Positions 10,570 through 24,624 are shown, numbered from the stretch's first letter. The stretch is DNA of 64,000 bases from Sipunculus nudus (GCA_026874595.1 CM049318.1:15212241-15276240); one strand, 5' to 3'. Translations and numbers: made by a program. The notes: generated by a model from the letters alone, not told the origin.

Positions 10570-13100
10570 CGTGGGTTCTTAAAATAAATAAAAACTTCAA
10601 TAGTGTATTGTGTAGTGTATAGCATGAGTGTTATATAGCTATGACATTAATTACAACTGTATGTTATCTAATCACACTGCTCGTCACAAATGTTTTTCTG
10701 TTAAATATATAGCGAATATACTTATATACGTCAACGGTGCCGTGTTTTGTGTATCCAGAATAAATAAGCTTATCTAACATAGTCATAATTCTGTTGTGAT
10801 TTTTTTTTCAAATAATTTTTGCCACCTCACATGCCAACTACCACATTTCACATATACCATTGTAAAAGAGTACTTCATAATTGTGTATAAATCCGTGTAC
10901 AAATACTCTTTACATGCTGAATGAACATTCCCTAACAAAGGGATTTGAAAAAGTAATGGGACACTGAACCATTTGGTACAATTTGTATAACCAGTACGAT
11001 ACAGCATGATGATTTTTACTGGTAAGATTGTACCAGCAAATAAACCTATAAGTGACATCATGGCATATCGGTCAACACCATGAAGAACCCGGGAAACTGA
11101 ATACAATATTTTTTTATCACTTCATAAAATAAATGGTCAGAAAGTTAAGTATGAATGCATTATGCTGATCAGAACAGCTTGACAGACAGTGGTCGGGTAA
11201 TGTGACAAATTCCAGTTATTATTCCAAGTATCATCTAAAAATCATAAAATGTTCATTTACAGAACATTTGTCATTACTATATCATTACTGACCTGGGGTG
11301 TGACATGATTCACAATTATACCCTTAGAGATCGAAAATATTCTTCAGTCACTGATTGGCTGCTTCATAACTGGGAGATTAACCTGTTGTAGCCCTGTGTT
11401 TAGCGTGTTACTGTTAAACTGGAGAAGCAGGGCCTTATTTATGGACAAAAAATCAAGTGTAAACCTAAGTAGCCATGTAACCTAATTACCAGTGCACCAA
11501 AAGTTCCACCATCTCAGCTTGATATTTACAGACTTGACATTCTACATTATAATTACTTTTTTTAGACGATAAATGGTTAAGAATAATTTAGAAGGGAAGG
11601 AATAAAAACGAATTATAATTAAATGAATTCATGCTATACAAGTGTCACTTGCATTCATATTTGAGTTGCCAACTAGGACAAAAATATTCCTACTAAACTG
11701 TTTTCGGTCATTTTTTTTCAAAACTTTATTTCAGTCGATTGGATATCATGAACTGTTATGAATACAGCTATCCAATGGAGCACATAAAAAAAGCGGTTGC
11801 TTTCTTTTTTGGATATCGTGTTCTACAAACAGTTAAAGGCTATTTAACAAAAATATTTTTATTTTTTATTACTTTTTAAAGTTAGAATTTAATAGGAACA
11901 GAGGATAAATATACAATCTCCCTGCTGGAGATATTCATGTGTATTTTAAGACGATGTTATTGTTAAATATATACTTGCGAAATACTTGTAAGATATATCT
12001 CGTTTTTGTGAAAAATCTGCAAACCAACAATAAAAACCTTATTGACAAATAGAAGATCTAAAAGATCTAAAACACAACATTCTGAGGATTCCACATATGA
12101 ATGTATCATTGCGGTTAAAAAGTCATTGTATTATACATCCCAAAGCTAACTTAACCAAGGTATTTTAAATATAGTAAATACCTTGTAAATTACTTTGTAT
12201 ATGTAAATATTTATAAATAAATAAAACGCTCAAATCCTAAACCTGCTATCAAGTTTCTTTGTTCTAGGTCATAACGTTATTTCATAGTCATAATATAACA
12301 TCTCTCATAACATCATCTTTCACCCGGTCAGACAAACCGGTGACACCTATCCGTGACGAATGATACTTAAGGTTATGGTTTTGGATAAGGATCCAAAATA
12401 CATTTATATTTTAAATTTTAATTTTAATAACCTGCCTTGTGTTCAATAAGGAATCATCTATGTTCATGACGTATAATCTCAGTCCTCGATATGTCTCCGA
12501 TACTGTGTCAACATGCAGACGATCAGTGACCTACTCTCATCGGGGATTAGAAAGATATGATATACCAGAAACGTTTGCCCAACCCTTCTACCAGAAGTCG
12601 TTTCTGCTCGAAACAAACCTTTTCCTGGTAATCACTGTTTGATAGCCGGGATTACTTGTATTAACTTTTAAACTTAAAAATCAAAATTTGTTACATTTAT
12701 GAAACATCCCACAGATAATATAAAACAAAACGGGGACTTAAGGTTAAAATTATCAAATGAACGAAATATCTGTTCGAATTTTGAATGGTTGGTATTTCTT
12801 AGCCACTGATATCCTGGCAGTCTATTAGTTAAACGAGATAAGCAGATAAATTAGAACAACCGCGGCGATTAATGAACTTCACCTCATATCGATTTACGTT
12901 TTAGCTCGTTAAAATAACCGAACCAAGTGCCGACTAGACGTGGGCCACTGAGTCAACGTCTAGGTCATTCAAGCACGAGAGAAGAAATGATGGTTTTTGC
13001 ACGTTGCTCACAACAGTCTCCTTTGCCTTATATAATAATAAGGATGGCTTATCAATAGATCAGTCCACTTATTGTTAAGAGGGGTAATACGTAGCTCTGA
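10570..13100. other. AT-rich DNA downstream of the Trp/Cys-rich gene
   Basis: Apart from the AATAAA at about 10583, likely the polyadenylation signal of the preceding gene, I see no supported exon, RNA gene or mobile element. Open frames near 10783-11106 and 12439-12642 have no recognisable domain and no splice context. Confidence 0.45.
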
Positions 13101-13199
13101 TGTCTTACATTATAATGACTTTTTTAAGCTCTGTGTGGAGTCTGGAAGACGCTTTGCGCTACTGGTTGAATCCTTTGGCTTGGTTTGACAGAAAAGTTC

Positions 13200-13356
13200 A
13201 ACCCCCCCCTCTCTCTATGTCTTTGTCTCTCTCTGCCTGTCTCTCTCTGCGCCTATCTCCCTTTTTCTCTTTTTTCCTGTCTCCCTTATCCTTTCTCTCT
13301 CTCGTTCCCCCCTTTCTCTTTCTCATACACCCCCTCTACCCGCCAGACTCTCTCAG

Positions 13357-13387
<31 letters not shown>

Positions 13388-13620
13388 TTTTATCTGTGTC
13401 TTTCACAGCCTTCTTCTCCGTCGCTCGATCTTCATCAATCCCTGCTAATCTGTCCCTCGTCCCCCCTCCACTTTTTCTGTCTCTCTCTGCCTGTGTCTCT
13501 TTCTCTTTTTTCTGTGTTACCTCCGCCTCTCATACACACACTCGCTCTACCGACCTGTCTTTCTTTCTTTCTCTCTCTCTCTCTCTCTGCTCTCAGCCTG
13601 TGTCTCTCCCAGCAAATATC
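13200..13620. repeat. CT-rich low-complexity tract
   Basis: A polypyrimidine tract dominated by CTCTCT, with (TC)n cores at about 13350-13384 and 13568-13590. All three plus-strand frames stay open through it only because it lacks purines; the Leu/Ser-rich translations are not proteins. Confidence 0.9.
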
Positions 13621-13759
13621 TCCTTCAAATGCTCCCTCTCCATTTCACCCATATGGAAAGTCAGCTTCAGTTAGAAGGTTGTGTTTTCTCCTGTGCCTGT
13701 TTGTTTTTATGTTTCTTAAGAAAAGGATTAGGACGTACATGATATATCAGCAATGAATG

Positions 13760-14270
13760 TTGCTCTCGGGAAGGGACCTCACCAATTTATTGACAGTTTC
13801 TAATATAAAAATAATTACCTCTAGAGCACTTTACATAAAATATACGAAAACATTTTTAAGTTGACAACACACAAGGTTAAAAAGAAAAGAGCCTAAAATA
13901 ACGGTAACTACAGATTAAAAGGCTTTTTAAAAAGATGTCTTGAGTTATTTCTTAAAAGTGGGAACAGAGTAAACATTCCTGATGCTGGCAGGTTACCTGT
14001 TCCAGAGTTTCAGGTTATTACAACTAAAACACTTATCACCATAAGTCACAGTCCAACAAACTGGTGTGACTTAAAACTGTGAAGTAGAAGACCTATCGGA
14101 TCTATAGTAATATATACGAGTAATTTCATTTGCCATCAGTTTGTGTAATACTTCTTTTCGTGACCTTCTTATTAAATTTTTAACCTATGAAAATGTAAGT
14201 GCTGATACCTTAGATTTACAGCTATACGCAAAGGTTTTTGGCAAGAGATTGACGTATACGGATATCCATC
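13760..14270. other. Possible old dispersed repeat
   Basis: The run from 'ttacctctagagcactttacataaaatatac' to 'caggttattacaactaaaacacttatcacc' resembles, from memory, 3' portions of interspersed repeats seen in marine invertebrate genomes. No ends, target duplication or protein could be found. Confidence 0.25.
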
Positions 14271-14295
14271 AGAAGCAGGGACCAATAATAAGGGC

Positions 14296-14375
14296 TTAAG
14301 GACAATCAAGTGGTTTCACGCTAGGCGACAAGGGTTCGATCCCGGCGTGGCCAGGAGAGTGGGTATAAAGGGCGT
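14296..14375 (+). mobile_element. tRNA-related SINE remnant
   Basis: The segment GGTTTCACGCTAGGCGACAA followed by GGGTTCGATCCCGGCG has a good tRNA B box (GGTTCGATCC) and T-arm pairing (CGGGnnnnCCCG-type). The 5' half does not form a convincing tRNA acceptor or D arm. It is more likely a short piece of a tRNA-derived SINE than a functional tRNA gene. Confidence 0.4.
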
Positions 14376-17300
14376 GTCCAAGGCCGGTTGTATAAAAAAT
14401 GCAGATTTACGGAAATGACGAAAATATAAAAATGACTGATTATATGACGTTTATACTCATAAAAGCCATCTTTCTTCTGTAAAAATATGGTCTAAAGTTG
14501 TAACATGTCGGCAGAAACAAAACAGAAAGAGCATCATAGTCACTCTTGATAAAAGACGAACAGTAATGTCCAGTGTATACAAACAATATATATTTGACGG
14601 ACAGTTGTTTATGCATGTGTACTGTATCAAGAATCATCATAATAAGATTTCAGACCCAATACCTTTTTCTATAGCTACAATTTTCTTGAAACAAAAATAA
14701 GTACCAGATTTCTTTAATTTATAAAGAAAGATAAAGAAAATGCTAACTAGAAAGACATCTGGTGAAGAATGGACGGATCAATTTATCACTGGTTGAATAC
14801 CGTACACTAGATATCGGAACAATCATCAAGCTCCTTAAGAAACGGTATATGCATAACAAATAGCAGAATATGGTTTGTTACTCCTCACCTGCGCCCCAAG
14901 GCCCCCGTACAAACGAACGCTATGTGACGCGGCTTGTTGGTTCTTCCGGAAAAAATTCCAGATAAGGTTTCCCGATTTGTTTAGAGGTAAGTATTTTCAA
15001 AGCAAGTTTTTAAACTAAACAAAATATCTAAATAAACATTGTTTCGAAGCGGAAGATTACCTTTCGGATGTACAATTACAATGAATGAAATACACCCTAA
15101 TTTCGCCAATGGTTGCTGTTAATAAATATTACTGTCTGGCCATTTAAACGCAAACATTGTCTCAGTGTGCAAAAGTATACATATTTGCTGATTCCGTAAA
15201 CGTTACGACTAATGCCGAATGGTGTGTTTGCCCAGAAAGATCACACGGGATTATAAACAAAAGGTTTACAAACAATCAAACAGCAATAGGGGAAATGAGA
15301 GAAGCATGATCCTCTGCGCTGTGCCTTTGTACAAGTTCAGTCTGGTCGTTTTTGGTACACACCCTGGCACAACCTGGTTGATTTGCTCCTTTTCCCCATA
15401 ATTCGGCGATCTCTGTTGCAAATATATCCATAAATAAAATGTTGTCGGAGACATCAAACCTCCTCCAGGATGATCCTTATGGAACTATGCTGGGTGATTC
15501 TATACACCTGTCATGGTTGTACATCCCTATCCCATGTCTCCTCTAGTATAAAGAAACCAGCTTATACCGTTGGAAAACTATAAAAATAATAAAAAAAATT
15601 CCGTAAAAATTGGAAATAAACCTTTGACTTTATGGGGTCTATAATGAAATTAAAAAAAAGTTTTGCACTGATTTAGATATAAGGGTTTTGTTACCCTGCT
15701 ACCTTTATCCTGAGAAAACACAGATCGCTCGTTTTCATTCAAATATAGGTTCTAAACTAACGTCAAACTGTCTATATGCGGATGGCTTTGGGTCACAGGT
15801 CTTCGTCACGGAGTGGGCGTGATTGCTTGTTCTCTGCTGGCTCGTCCGACTTTCCGTCTTGACCTCGGTGCTGGGCGTTCTGCAGTTAACCTGGGAAGGC
15901 TTATCTCACACCCCCGAAGGAATGGACACTCCGGGTTTTTTAAACGGTGGTCTAAACCGGCTGAAACTCACTCATACACTGAAAAAGGATGAAAAAAGAT
16001 ATGAATAAACAAAACAATAACATATATTAAAAGTACGCTTACAGTTCTCCGGAGAGGCGTTCCACTCAAACGGATATGTGATCACTAGAGTCAATATAAT
16101 CAAACTAATCACACATATAGTTACCACTGGATGAACGCTGGACACAAGAGGTTTACTTGTTTACACGGCTACTGATCACGTGACTGACACACTCGTGACA
16201 TTGGAATGCAAGCTATTAGTCCATACCGCTTACACTGTGTATACACAGTCATTAACTGCATGAATACGAAAATGAACACGCCTACAGAGAGCAAAACATG
16301 GCGGAAAAATCAGTATTGCCTTTGAAGTCTATAGTAAACAATGTTATTACAGGAACCGCCAATACATGGACCGAATCCCACGTAATTATAACTGTACTAA
16401 AACTAGCATCAAACAAGACATCTGGGTACCCTAAACAAGGTTCCAATGCTAATATCGATATATGATACTCCATATTCATGTACAAAAAAATTATAGAAAC
16501 ATTTATCCGATTGTACTCCTTACAGGAAATATGCAATAATTCAACTAAGTCACAGTTCTATGGTGTCAACTCCTCCTTTTTATTGAAACGGTATCATTAC
16601 ATCTTGTTAACAGTTACAAACATGAGACATATACAGTTACATACACAAGCGCTTATAACACATACATGTTTACATAAGCATAAAATACTGGAGCACAATA
16701 GCTGCCTGGTAGACATAAACGTGCTTAAATTACATATCTACTCACATAGGAAATTTAGTTTGAAGGAAATAGACAAGGTACATATATATGCCCATGCACA
16801 TATATACTTATATAAAATTATATACACATATACCTGAGCACATCTGTACACCTGCACGCATATATGCTCATATTTGAGCTGGAGGTTTTTTAAGCCTATG
16901 GATTGTAAGTTTCAATTCCAATCTGCCAATATAAAAAAAATATGTAGTGTGCCCCACTTTTTCCTATGAGCCACAGTTTTACTATTTTTTGCAGCGATTT
17001 TCTTCTCAATGTTATAGATTTTTTTATATTGTTTATAAACTACTGAAAACCGGTTTTGCATTATTAAATTTACATGTATATATGCATCTCTTTGGTAGAA
17101 GGAACAACATATCAATCATACAGCTATTGGTCTGGTTAAGAATTACAGTTATCTTTTTAATATTTTCTTCAATCTTTAAAGCCGTCTCCCCCTTTTCTAC
17201 TGGCGAAATTAAGGTTCTCATTATTTTCCCCATATAAACGTAACATAGACCTTACCATGAAATCCCTATATATATGTAATCTGCCTTCCAACAGTCCTTT

Positions 17301-18189
17301 TTCACCATATCTGAACGGACAAAACTACGCTGTTCATTACATTTATACCTACGCCTCTTGTGTATGAGAAGCCCCAGTGTATTGTGGGTGGGAGAATTTG
17401 ACGCCCACAAACCCAAACCAGTACTCTTGTGATCCCGATTCTGCCCAGTATTGAAAATTATATTAAAACTGTTACCCCACTTGCAAAGAAAAGATAAATA
17501 AAATGATCACGAATATGAATGGCCTGGCATCTCCAAACAATTGTTTAACCACGAACTAGACAACTTATGTCAGCTAGATACGCAAGTAGATAAGGCTTTT
17601 TGAGACTGTCAAATCTTTATAGAGTTTGGTCACTGACATCATGGGCACTGTTTTGTTGGTAATATCAAGTTGACTGGTCATACTTGAAACAGGATTGCTA
17701 GAGTGTGACGATCGGCCTTTCGAGTCGCGAAATGGAAATTTTTTTTCCTGAGACCTGTGGAAAGCATCAAATTCAAGTACTGGTTATACTCCAGTGAAAT
17801 TTTATGCATCACGTAATGTTTGACTTACGACAAGTAAAACTGTACATAATACATAAGCTTTCACAGGGCTAGAACTGATATGTCCCGCGTGCCCCTCCTC
17901 TAGGTCGAAGATTTTTTCGATCAACCGTTTTTTTACAATACTCCCGCTCACAACCTATTCCCAACTTTTTCTAACTTTCGTGCAAACTACCTTTAGGCGG
18001 CGTAAGATTCTTGATACCGCCGAATAATAAGGTTTGCAAAAACTCAACAACTTGCCTCGCCTGCGTGAACTAAATCGTATAAAATAAATTATTTTGTGTA
18101 TGACAGAAATCGCTTAAAGCTATGTAAAATGGGTCGCAAATAGGAATATATATAAAAGAATTAAGAATATAGCTGAAGATTGTGTTTAT
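14376..18189. other. Unassigned AT-rich DNA
   Basis: No gene could be supported. At about 17325-17450 there is a diverged direct copy of the 9560-9695 block. At about 16780-16870 there are interrupted 'catatatac' repeats. The GC-richer stretch 15780-15990 has no recognisable domain. Confidence 0.4.
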
Positions 18190-19436
18190 AAACGGGAACT
18201 TTGCAAACGGGTAGGTTGAAATCCTAATCAGATAAAATAACCCGTATTTCGGATATACGTATATTAAATGTGATAAACACTTATTGGAGTATTCCATGCC
18301 CGAAAAGTAAGGGTAACCCGTATCCAGGATATAGCATATATTTAATGTGAAAAACACTTATTGGAGTATTTCATGCCCGAAGGGTTAGGGTAACCCGTAT
18401 CCCGGATATAGGATGCATTAATAGTGACAAACACTTAAAAAATGTGGACTATTTCATTCCCGAAGGGTCGGGGTAACCCGTATCCAGGAAATAGCATATA
18501 TTGATAGTGACTAACACATACCTGATTATTTCATGCCCGAAGGGATCGGGTAATCCGTATCCCGGATATAGCATATATTTAATGTGACAAACACTTATTG
18601 GAGTATTTCATGCCCGAAGTCTTAGTATCACCCGTATCTGGGATATACCATATACTAATAGTGACAAACACTTATTGGAGTATTTCATGCCCGTATGGTT
18701 CGGGTAACACGTATACTGGATTAGCAAATATTAATTGTGACAAACACTTATTGGGGTATTCCATGCGGGATGGGTTTAGTTTACCTGTATCCCGGATATA
18801 GCATATATAAATAGTGACAAACTCTCGTGTATTCATGTTTGAAGGGTTAGGATTACCGTGTTCCAGAAATAGCAAATATTTATAGTGACAAATACCTACT
18901 GGAGAATTTTATGCTGAAAGGGTTGGGTCACATGTATCTCGGATATACACATATTAACAGTGACAAACACTTACGGGAGTATTTCATGTTCGAAGGGTAA
19001 GGGTAACCTGCATGCCGGATACTCCATATATTAATAGGGATAAACTCATGAGTAAACACTTACTGGTGTATATCATGCTCGAAGGGTTAGGATAACCCGG
19101 TTCCAGGATATAGCATATATAAGTAGTGAAAAACACATACTGGAGTAAACACTTACTGGTGTATTTCATGCTCGAAGGGTTAGGGTAACCCGTATCCTGT
19201 ATTTACCATATAATAATAGTGACAAAATGTGGACTATTTCATTCCCGAAGGGTTGGGGTAACCCGTATCCAGGAAATAGCATATATTAATAGTGACTAAC
19301 ACATACCTGATTATTTCATGCCCGAAGGTTAAGGGCAACCCGTATCCCGATATAGGATATATTAATAGTGACAAACACTTACTGGAGTAATTCATGCCCA
19401 AGGGGTTAGGCTAACCCGTATCCTGTATTGACCACT
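18190..19436. repeat. Tandem array of ~77 bp monomers, about 16 copies
   Basis: Monomers read roughly 'gtgacaaacacttattggag', 'tatttcatgcccgaagggtt', 'agggtaacccgtatcccgga', 'tatagcatatattaata'. Successive 'cacttattgg'-type landmarks fall near 18278, 18355, 18432, 18515, 18591, 18669 and so on. The best copies contain GGGTTAGGGTAACCC, a dyad with GGGTTA and TAACCC arms and an internal TTAGGG, for example at 18382-18396. Copies are substantially diverged. The apparent open frames inside are not genes. Confidence 0.9.
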
Positions 19437-21800
19437 GGTAATAATTGTCGCTGAGATATCCACTTTCCATGGCGGCAGTCTTGATACTTTTAATGGTAGC
19501 AACTGGCTGATATTTGCGCTTGCGATTCATGGAGACCCCACTGACAGGACGCTGAGATCTCCATTCCCCCACGCGGCAGTCTTGACACCTTTTATGGTAG
19601 CAAATAGCTGCTATTTGCGCTTGCGATTCATGGAGACCCCTCTGCCAGGCCTCTGAGATCTCCACTCCCCCTGGTGGCGGTCTTTACACCTTTTATGGTA
19701 GCAAATAGCTGCTATTTGCGCTTGCCACTCATGGGGACACTCTGCCAGGCCTCTTAGATCTCCACTTCCCCTGGTGGCGGTCTTTACACCTTTTATGGTA
19801 GCAAATAGCTGCTATTTGCGCTTGCGATTCATGGGGACCCGTCTGCCAGGCCTCTGAGATCTCCAACCCCTGGCGGCAGTCTTACCACCTTTTATGGTAG
19901 CAAATAGTTGCTATTTGCGCTTGCGATTCATGGGGACCCCTCTGCCAGGCTTCTGAGATCTCCACTACCCCTGGTGGTAGTTTTAACACCTTTCATGGTA
20001 GCAAATAGCTGCTATTTGCGCTTGCGACTCATGGGGACCCTCTGCCAGGTTGCTGAGATATCCATTCCCCCCTGGCGGCAGGCTTGACACCTTTTATGGT
20101 ACCAAATGGCTGCTACTAGCGCGTGCCATTCATGGGGTCTTCTTAACGACCGCTGAGATCTCTACTCCCCCTGGCGACAGTCATGACACATATTATGGTA
20201 GCAAATAGCTGCTATTTGCGCTTGCGACTCGTGGGGACCCCTCTGCCAGGCCGCTGAGATCTCCTTTCCCCCCGGCGGCAGTCTTGACACCTTTTATGGT
20301 AGCAAATAGCTGCTATTTGCGCGTGCGATTCATAGGGCCCACGTGGCAGTCATGTCTCATGTCCACTCCCCCTGGCGGCAGTGTTAACAGTCAATGCGAT
20401 GCTACCAGATATTATACCCCCTCCTAATTTTTTTAGAGAAGCAGATAGCTGCTATTTGCGCGTGCGATTCATGGGGGCCCCCCTGTCTGCCCGCTTTCAT
20501 GTCCACTCCCCCTGGCGGGAATCTTAACACTCATTGCGATGCTGCTATAAATTTACCACTCCCAAATATTTAGGGTAGCAAATAGCTGCTATTTGCACGT
20601 GCGATTCATAGGGCCTCTGTTGCAGTCCTGTCTCATGTCCACTTCCCCTGGCGGCAGTCTTAACAATCATTGCGACGATACCAGAAATTTTACTCCTTCC
20701 CAATTTTTTTTAGGGTAGTAAATAGCTGCTATTTCCGCGTGCGATTCATGGGGTATCTTTGGCAGGCCTCTGAGATCTCCACTTCCCTTGGTGGCAGTCT
20801 TAACACCTTTTCTAGTAGCAAATAGCTGCTATTTGCGCTTGCGACTCATGGGGACCCCTCTGCCAGGCCTCTGAGGTCTCCACTCCCCCTGGTGGCAGTC
20901 TTAACACCTTTTCTGGTAGCATATATCTTCTATTTGCGCTTGCAACTCATGGGGACCCTTCTGCCAGGTTGCTAAGATATCCATTTCCCCTGGCGGCATT
21001 CTTGACACCTTTTATGGTGGCGAATAGCTGCTATTTGCGCGTGCGATTTATAGGGCCTCTGTGGCAGTCCTGTCTCATGTCCACTCTCCCTGGCGGCAAT
21101 CTTAACACTCAATGCAATGCTACCAGAAATTTTACCCTTTCCTAAATTTTTTAAGGTAACAAATAGCTGCTATTTGCGCCTGCGATTCATGGATATCTCT
21201 CTGTCTGCCCGCTCTCATGTCCACTCCCCCTGGCGGCAGTCTTAACACTCAATGCGATGCTACCAGAAATGTTGTCCCCTCCCGATTTTTTTAGGGCAGC
21301 AATAAGCTGCTATTTTTGCTTGGAAATCATGGGGCTCCTGTGGCTGGCCGCTCACATGACACTCCCCCTGCCGGTAGGCTTAACAATATTGCGATGCTGC
21401 TATAAATTTTACCCCCTCCCCATTTTTTTAAGGGAGCAAATAGCTGCTATTTGCGCTTGCGGCTCATGGGGACCCCTCTGCTAGGCCTCTGAGGTCTCCA
21501 CTGCCCCTGGTGGCAGTCTTAACACCTTTTCGGTAGCAAATAGCTGCTATTTGCGCTTGCGACTTATGGGCTCCCCTCTGCCAGGTTACTGAGATATCCA
21601 CCCCCCTGGCGGCAGTCTTGACACCTTTTAGGGTAGCAAATAGCTGCTATTTGCGCGTGCGATTCATAGGGCCCACGTGGGAGTCATGTCTCATGTCCAC
21701 TATCTCTGGCGGCAGTGTTAACACTCAATGCGATGCTACCAGATATTATACCCCCTCCTAAATTTTTTAGGGTGGCAAATAGCTGCTATTTGCGCGTCTG
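19437..21800. repeat. Satellite array of ~100 and ~139 bp monomers with a conserved palindrome
   Basis: Twenty-one copies of GCAAATAGCTGCTATTTGC or a close variant. Centre landmarks are near 19511, 19611, 19712, 19812, 19911, 20012, 20113, 20212, 20313, 20452, 20589, 20729, 20829, 20930, 21031, 21170, 21310, 21447, 21547, 21647 and 21786. Spacings are either about 100 or about 139. The longer monomers carry an extra block of about 39 bp ('actcaatgcgatgctaccag' plus a T-rich run). Other shared words are 'ctgagatctccactccccct', 'ggcggcagtctt' and 'gcgattcatgggg'. The array begins where the 77 bp array ends. Small open frames inside it are artefacts. Confidence 0.93.
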
Positions 21801-22300
21801 ATTCACGATATGAATACGTTCGAGGCATGCATGTTTTCCAGTATGTTCAACCGAGCTTGTTCTAATTGGACTTGAGCTGGATGTGGCCTAGATTTCGAGT
21901 CCTGATCTCATGTATCCCCGGATATTTTTATAAATATTTCAAAATGTATACATTTGTCACCACACATCAATTTGTTCCTTTGAACCTACAATAAAGATTA
22001 AATCAGCTGATACCAAGCTTATATATCCTGGCGTTTGTGTACGGAATGCCCTATAGTTGACAATGTTGGGCTAAATATTTTCAATTTGTTTTTGTAAAAT
22101 TGTTACGTGCAAATTTGATAGATTTGAATGAAGAGCGATACGTACATATAGTATATACATATTTACATGTTTTATAAGTGATGTCTTTTTAATGTTACCC
22201 CAGCCCTTAAATTAAAACAAAACAATAAACGTCGTGTACAGAGGAATAAACATCATGAATCCCTCAAATAAACATTGTATACTCTCTCTATATATAACAC

Positions 22301-22350
<50 letters not shown>
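22301..22350. repeat. (GA)n microsatellite
   Basis: A GA run of more than 20 units following a short 'tctctctatatata' segment. Confidence 0.95.
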
Positions 22351-22353
<3 letters not shown>

Positions 22354-22467
22354 AGGGTTTCTTATCGAGAGTGGTAAGGATTGGTTTAGAAATAAATGGG
22401 TGTTTTGTATATGATGTCTCAGCGCTTTTATGGATATCCGAGATTTGGTATTACAGAAGGAATGTTT

Positions 22468-22490
22468 TAATAATAATAATAATAATAACA

Positions 22491-22537
<47 letters not shown>
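22468..22537. repeat. (AAT)n/(ATT)n microsatellite
   Basis: A TAA trinucleotide run switches through 'caatta' to a TTA run, so the two halves are self-complementary and could fold into a hairpin. Confidence 0.93.
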
Positions 22538-22539
22538 TA

Positions 22540-24570
22540 GCTTACCCTACACCTTCATTATTTTGCACTCGAATAGCAGTTTTGTTTTATTCTAAAAACA
22601 ACAATTAAATGAAGACTGAAATATTTTTATATTATTATAAAACACAACAACACATCCCTGACAGGTGAATACGTCGTTCCTCAGGCCAAAGGAATAACAT
22701 GCCTAAAGGTACTGTATGAGTTAATAAGCTATGAATAATGCAAACGTTCTTGTTTATTTATCCTCTAGGATCAACTGAACATTTTACCAAACCTGCTCTA
22801 CGAGTCTCAGAAAATGTAAAGACACAGAGGGCCTTTGGTCCTGATTCAGAGTAGAATACTGCTTTCTGATTTGATGAACAATCGTAGATTCCTACAGGTG
22901 GTGCTGCGATAGCCCCTTCAAAATATTATATGAGATATCTATATATCTATACATTTATCATTCCCGACTGTTCAAGACGTAAAACGTGGATAACTAAGGT
23001 GTGACCACAGAAGAATTTCGTGACAAAATTCCGGTGTGACCACCGTCAATAATAATAAAAATTCTTGGTCATTAATCATCTCAAGGATTAATTTCGACTA
23101 TTCCTTTGAATACATTTTTTATCAAATACATTTTTATCGTCTTTCCTGACATGACTGGAAATAACATTAACTTAGTGCTGCTGGTATGGAAGAACTGGAT
23201 GTTAACCAAATTCAAGGAGAATCTGTCAAAATCTGTATTTTCATTCACACAGCTAACTTCATTAATTGCGAATAACATTAAACTATTTTTGATAGCCTGA
23301 CAAAGGAATCCAGCTTCGAATAAAATGGGTTTGTGTAATAAAAATCAAATTTATTGAGAGCAGCTGCAATATATAACGAGTTTAGCTGGCTTCTGAAATG
23401 TTTTTTATTTATATTGTTGCTTTTGCTGGCTTCAGCTACGGTATATGGTACATTTAAACTGTTGCTCAAGCACGGTTATATCGCAGTCACCTGCGATTAT
23501 CTAGAGATATTTTTTTCCTAATTCTTCTATTTTTGAAAGGAAAGAGTGTATTGTAAACTACATGGAAAATTTCTTGAATAATTTTATCTCTATAAATGTG
23601 ATATTCTTAAAATATAAATATTATAAAACTTATAAATAAATAATAAAAAATATTAGCAACATAGAAAGTTAAGTTGCATTCGTATATTTGTCTGCGTGCG
23701 TTGGACTCTTATCTTTTATCTAAACGTCTGAAGTTAGTTGCGACTAATAATGGCCTCGATCTGAAAAACAACCACCTGTGTAGGGCTTCCTGGTATAAAT
23801 CGTGTGCCAGGCAATGGATTGCATTACGTAGTCAAGTACTATTGAAAGTACATTCTGATCCCGTGTGCAGAGGTTGCATAAACTCATTGCTGCCATAGAA
23901 ACTGTAAATGTTAATCTCTCTTACTAATTTGTACCAATGCTTGAAAGCTAAGTAAATGTTTTTTTGGGTTTACACAATGGTATGGCTACCCAGAGATCAA
24001 ACACGACACTTAAAAGCAGTTATATGGACAAAGGTACATGTTAATTTTCTCAACTTCCTTGTCAACTTCCATGAAACGTGATTTGGAATTTTAAGGGATT
24101 TTTCTTACGAAAAGGGAACATGGCAATATGAAAATACGCGAGCTACTGTTAAGGTAGTCAATGCTGTTCTGCACCAGATTGGGAAATGATATCCTTAACA
24201 GTGAATTTTAAATTTCTAGAGGAAAAAAAAGCTCTACAACAGTTTATATTGCCGTAACATTGACAATTTGAACTGAGCCGTCTTCTGATGAACTGAGCTG
24301 TATGTCGCATACCTTATGCTTAAGAATTACAATGGAATGATAGCTGATCCATGTTATTTAGCTGATTACATGTCCATACCAGATACCACTTGCGTACGGA
24401 TGCTGGATTTTGGTTAATTGAAACAGCTATATAACTATAGTAAATTTAAGTAAACCAGAGTACATGTATATAATGGATACTATAATACCAATCAATGCAT
24501 GTCATATAATCAATTTATCTAAAGAGTATTTATGGAAGATAGCTGTGGTCGTTCCTGAATTATAGCAACT
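22540..24570. other. Unassigned AT-rich DNA
   Basis: No supported exon or element. Small open frames at 23081-23469 and 23674-23898 lack recognisable domains. Confidence 0.4.
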
Positions 24571-24574
24571 CGAT

Positions 24575-24623
<49 letters not shown>

Positions 24624-24624
24624 C
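24571..24624. repeat. (TA)n(TG)n microsatellite, left of the Academ-like element
   Basis: A TA run passes into a TG run ending in TCA. The opposite flank at 31615-31646 shows the mirror arrangement, TGA followed by (CA)n and (TA)n. Confidence 0.9.

Noticed and set aside
13100-13756. 218-residue open frame rich in Leu and Ser
   Set aside because: It runs through a CT-rich tract in which all plus frames are open; the translation is low-complexity with no domain.
18598-19169. Short frames on both strands sharing SSMIYTSKCLL-type words
   Set aside because: Repetition reflects the 77 bp satellite; indels between monomers break any common frame.
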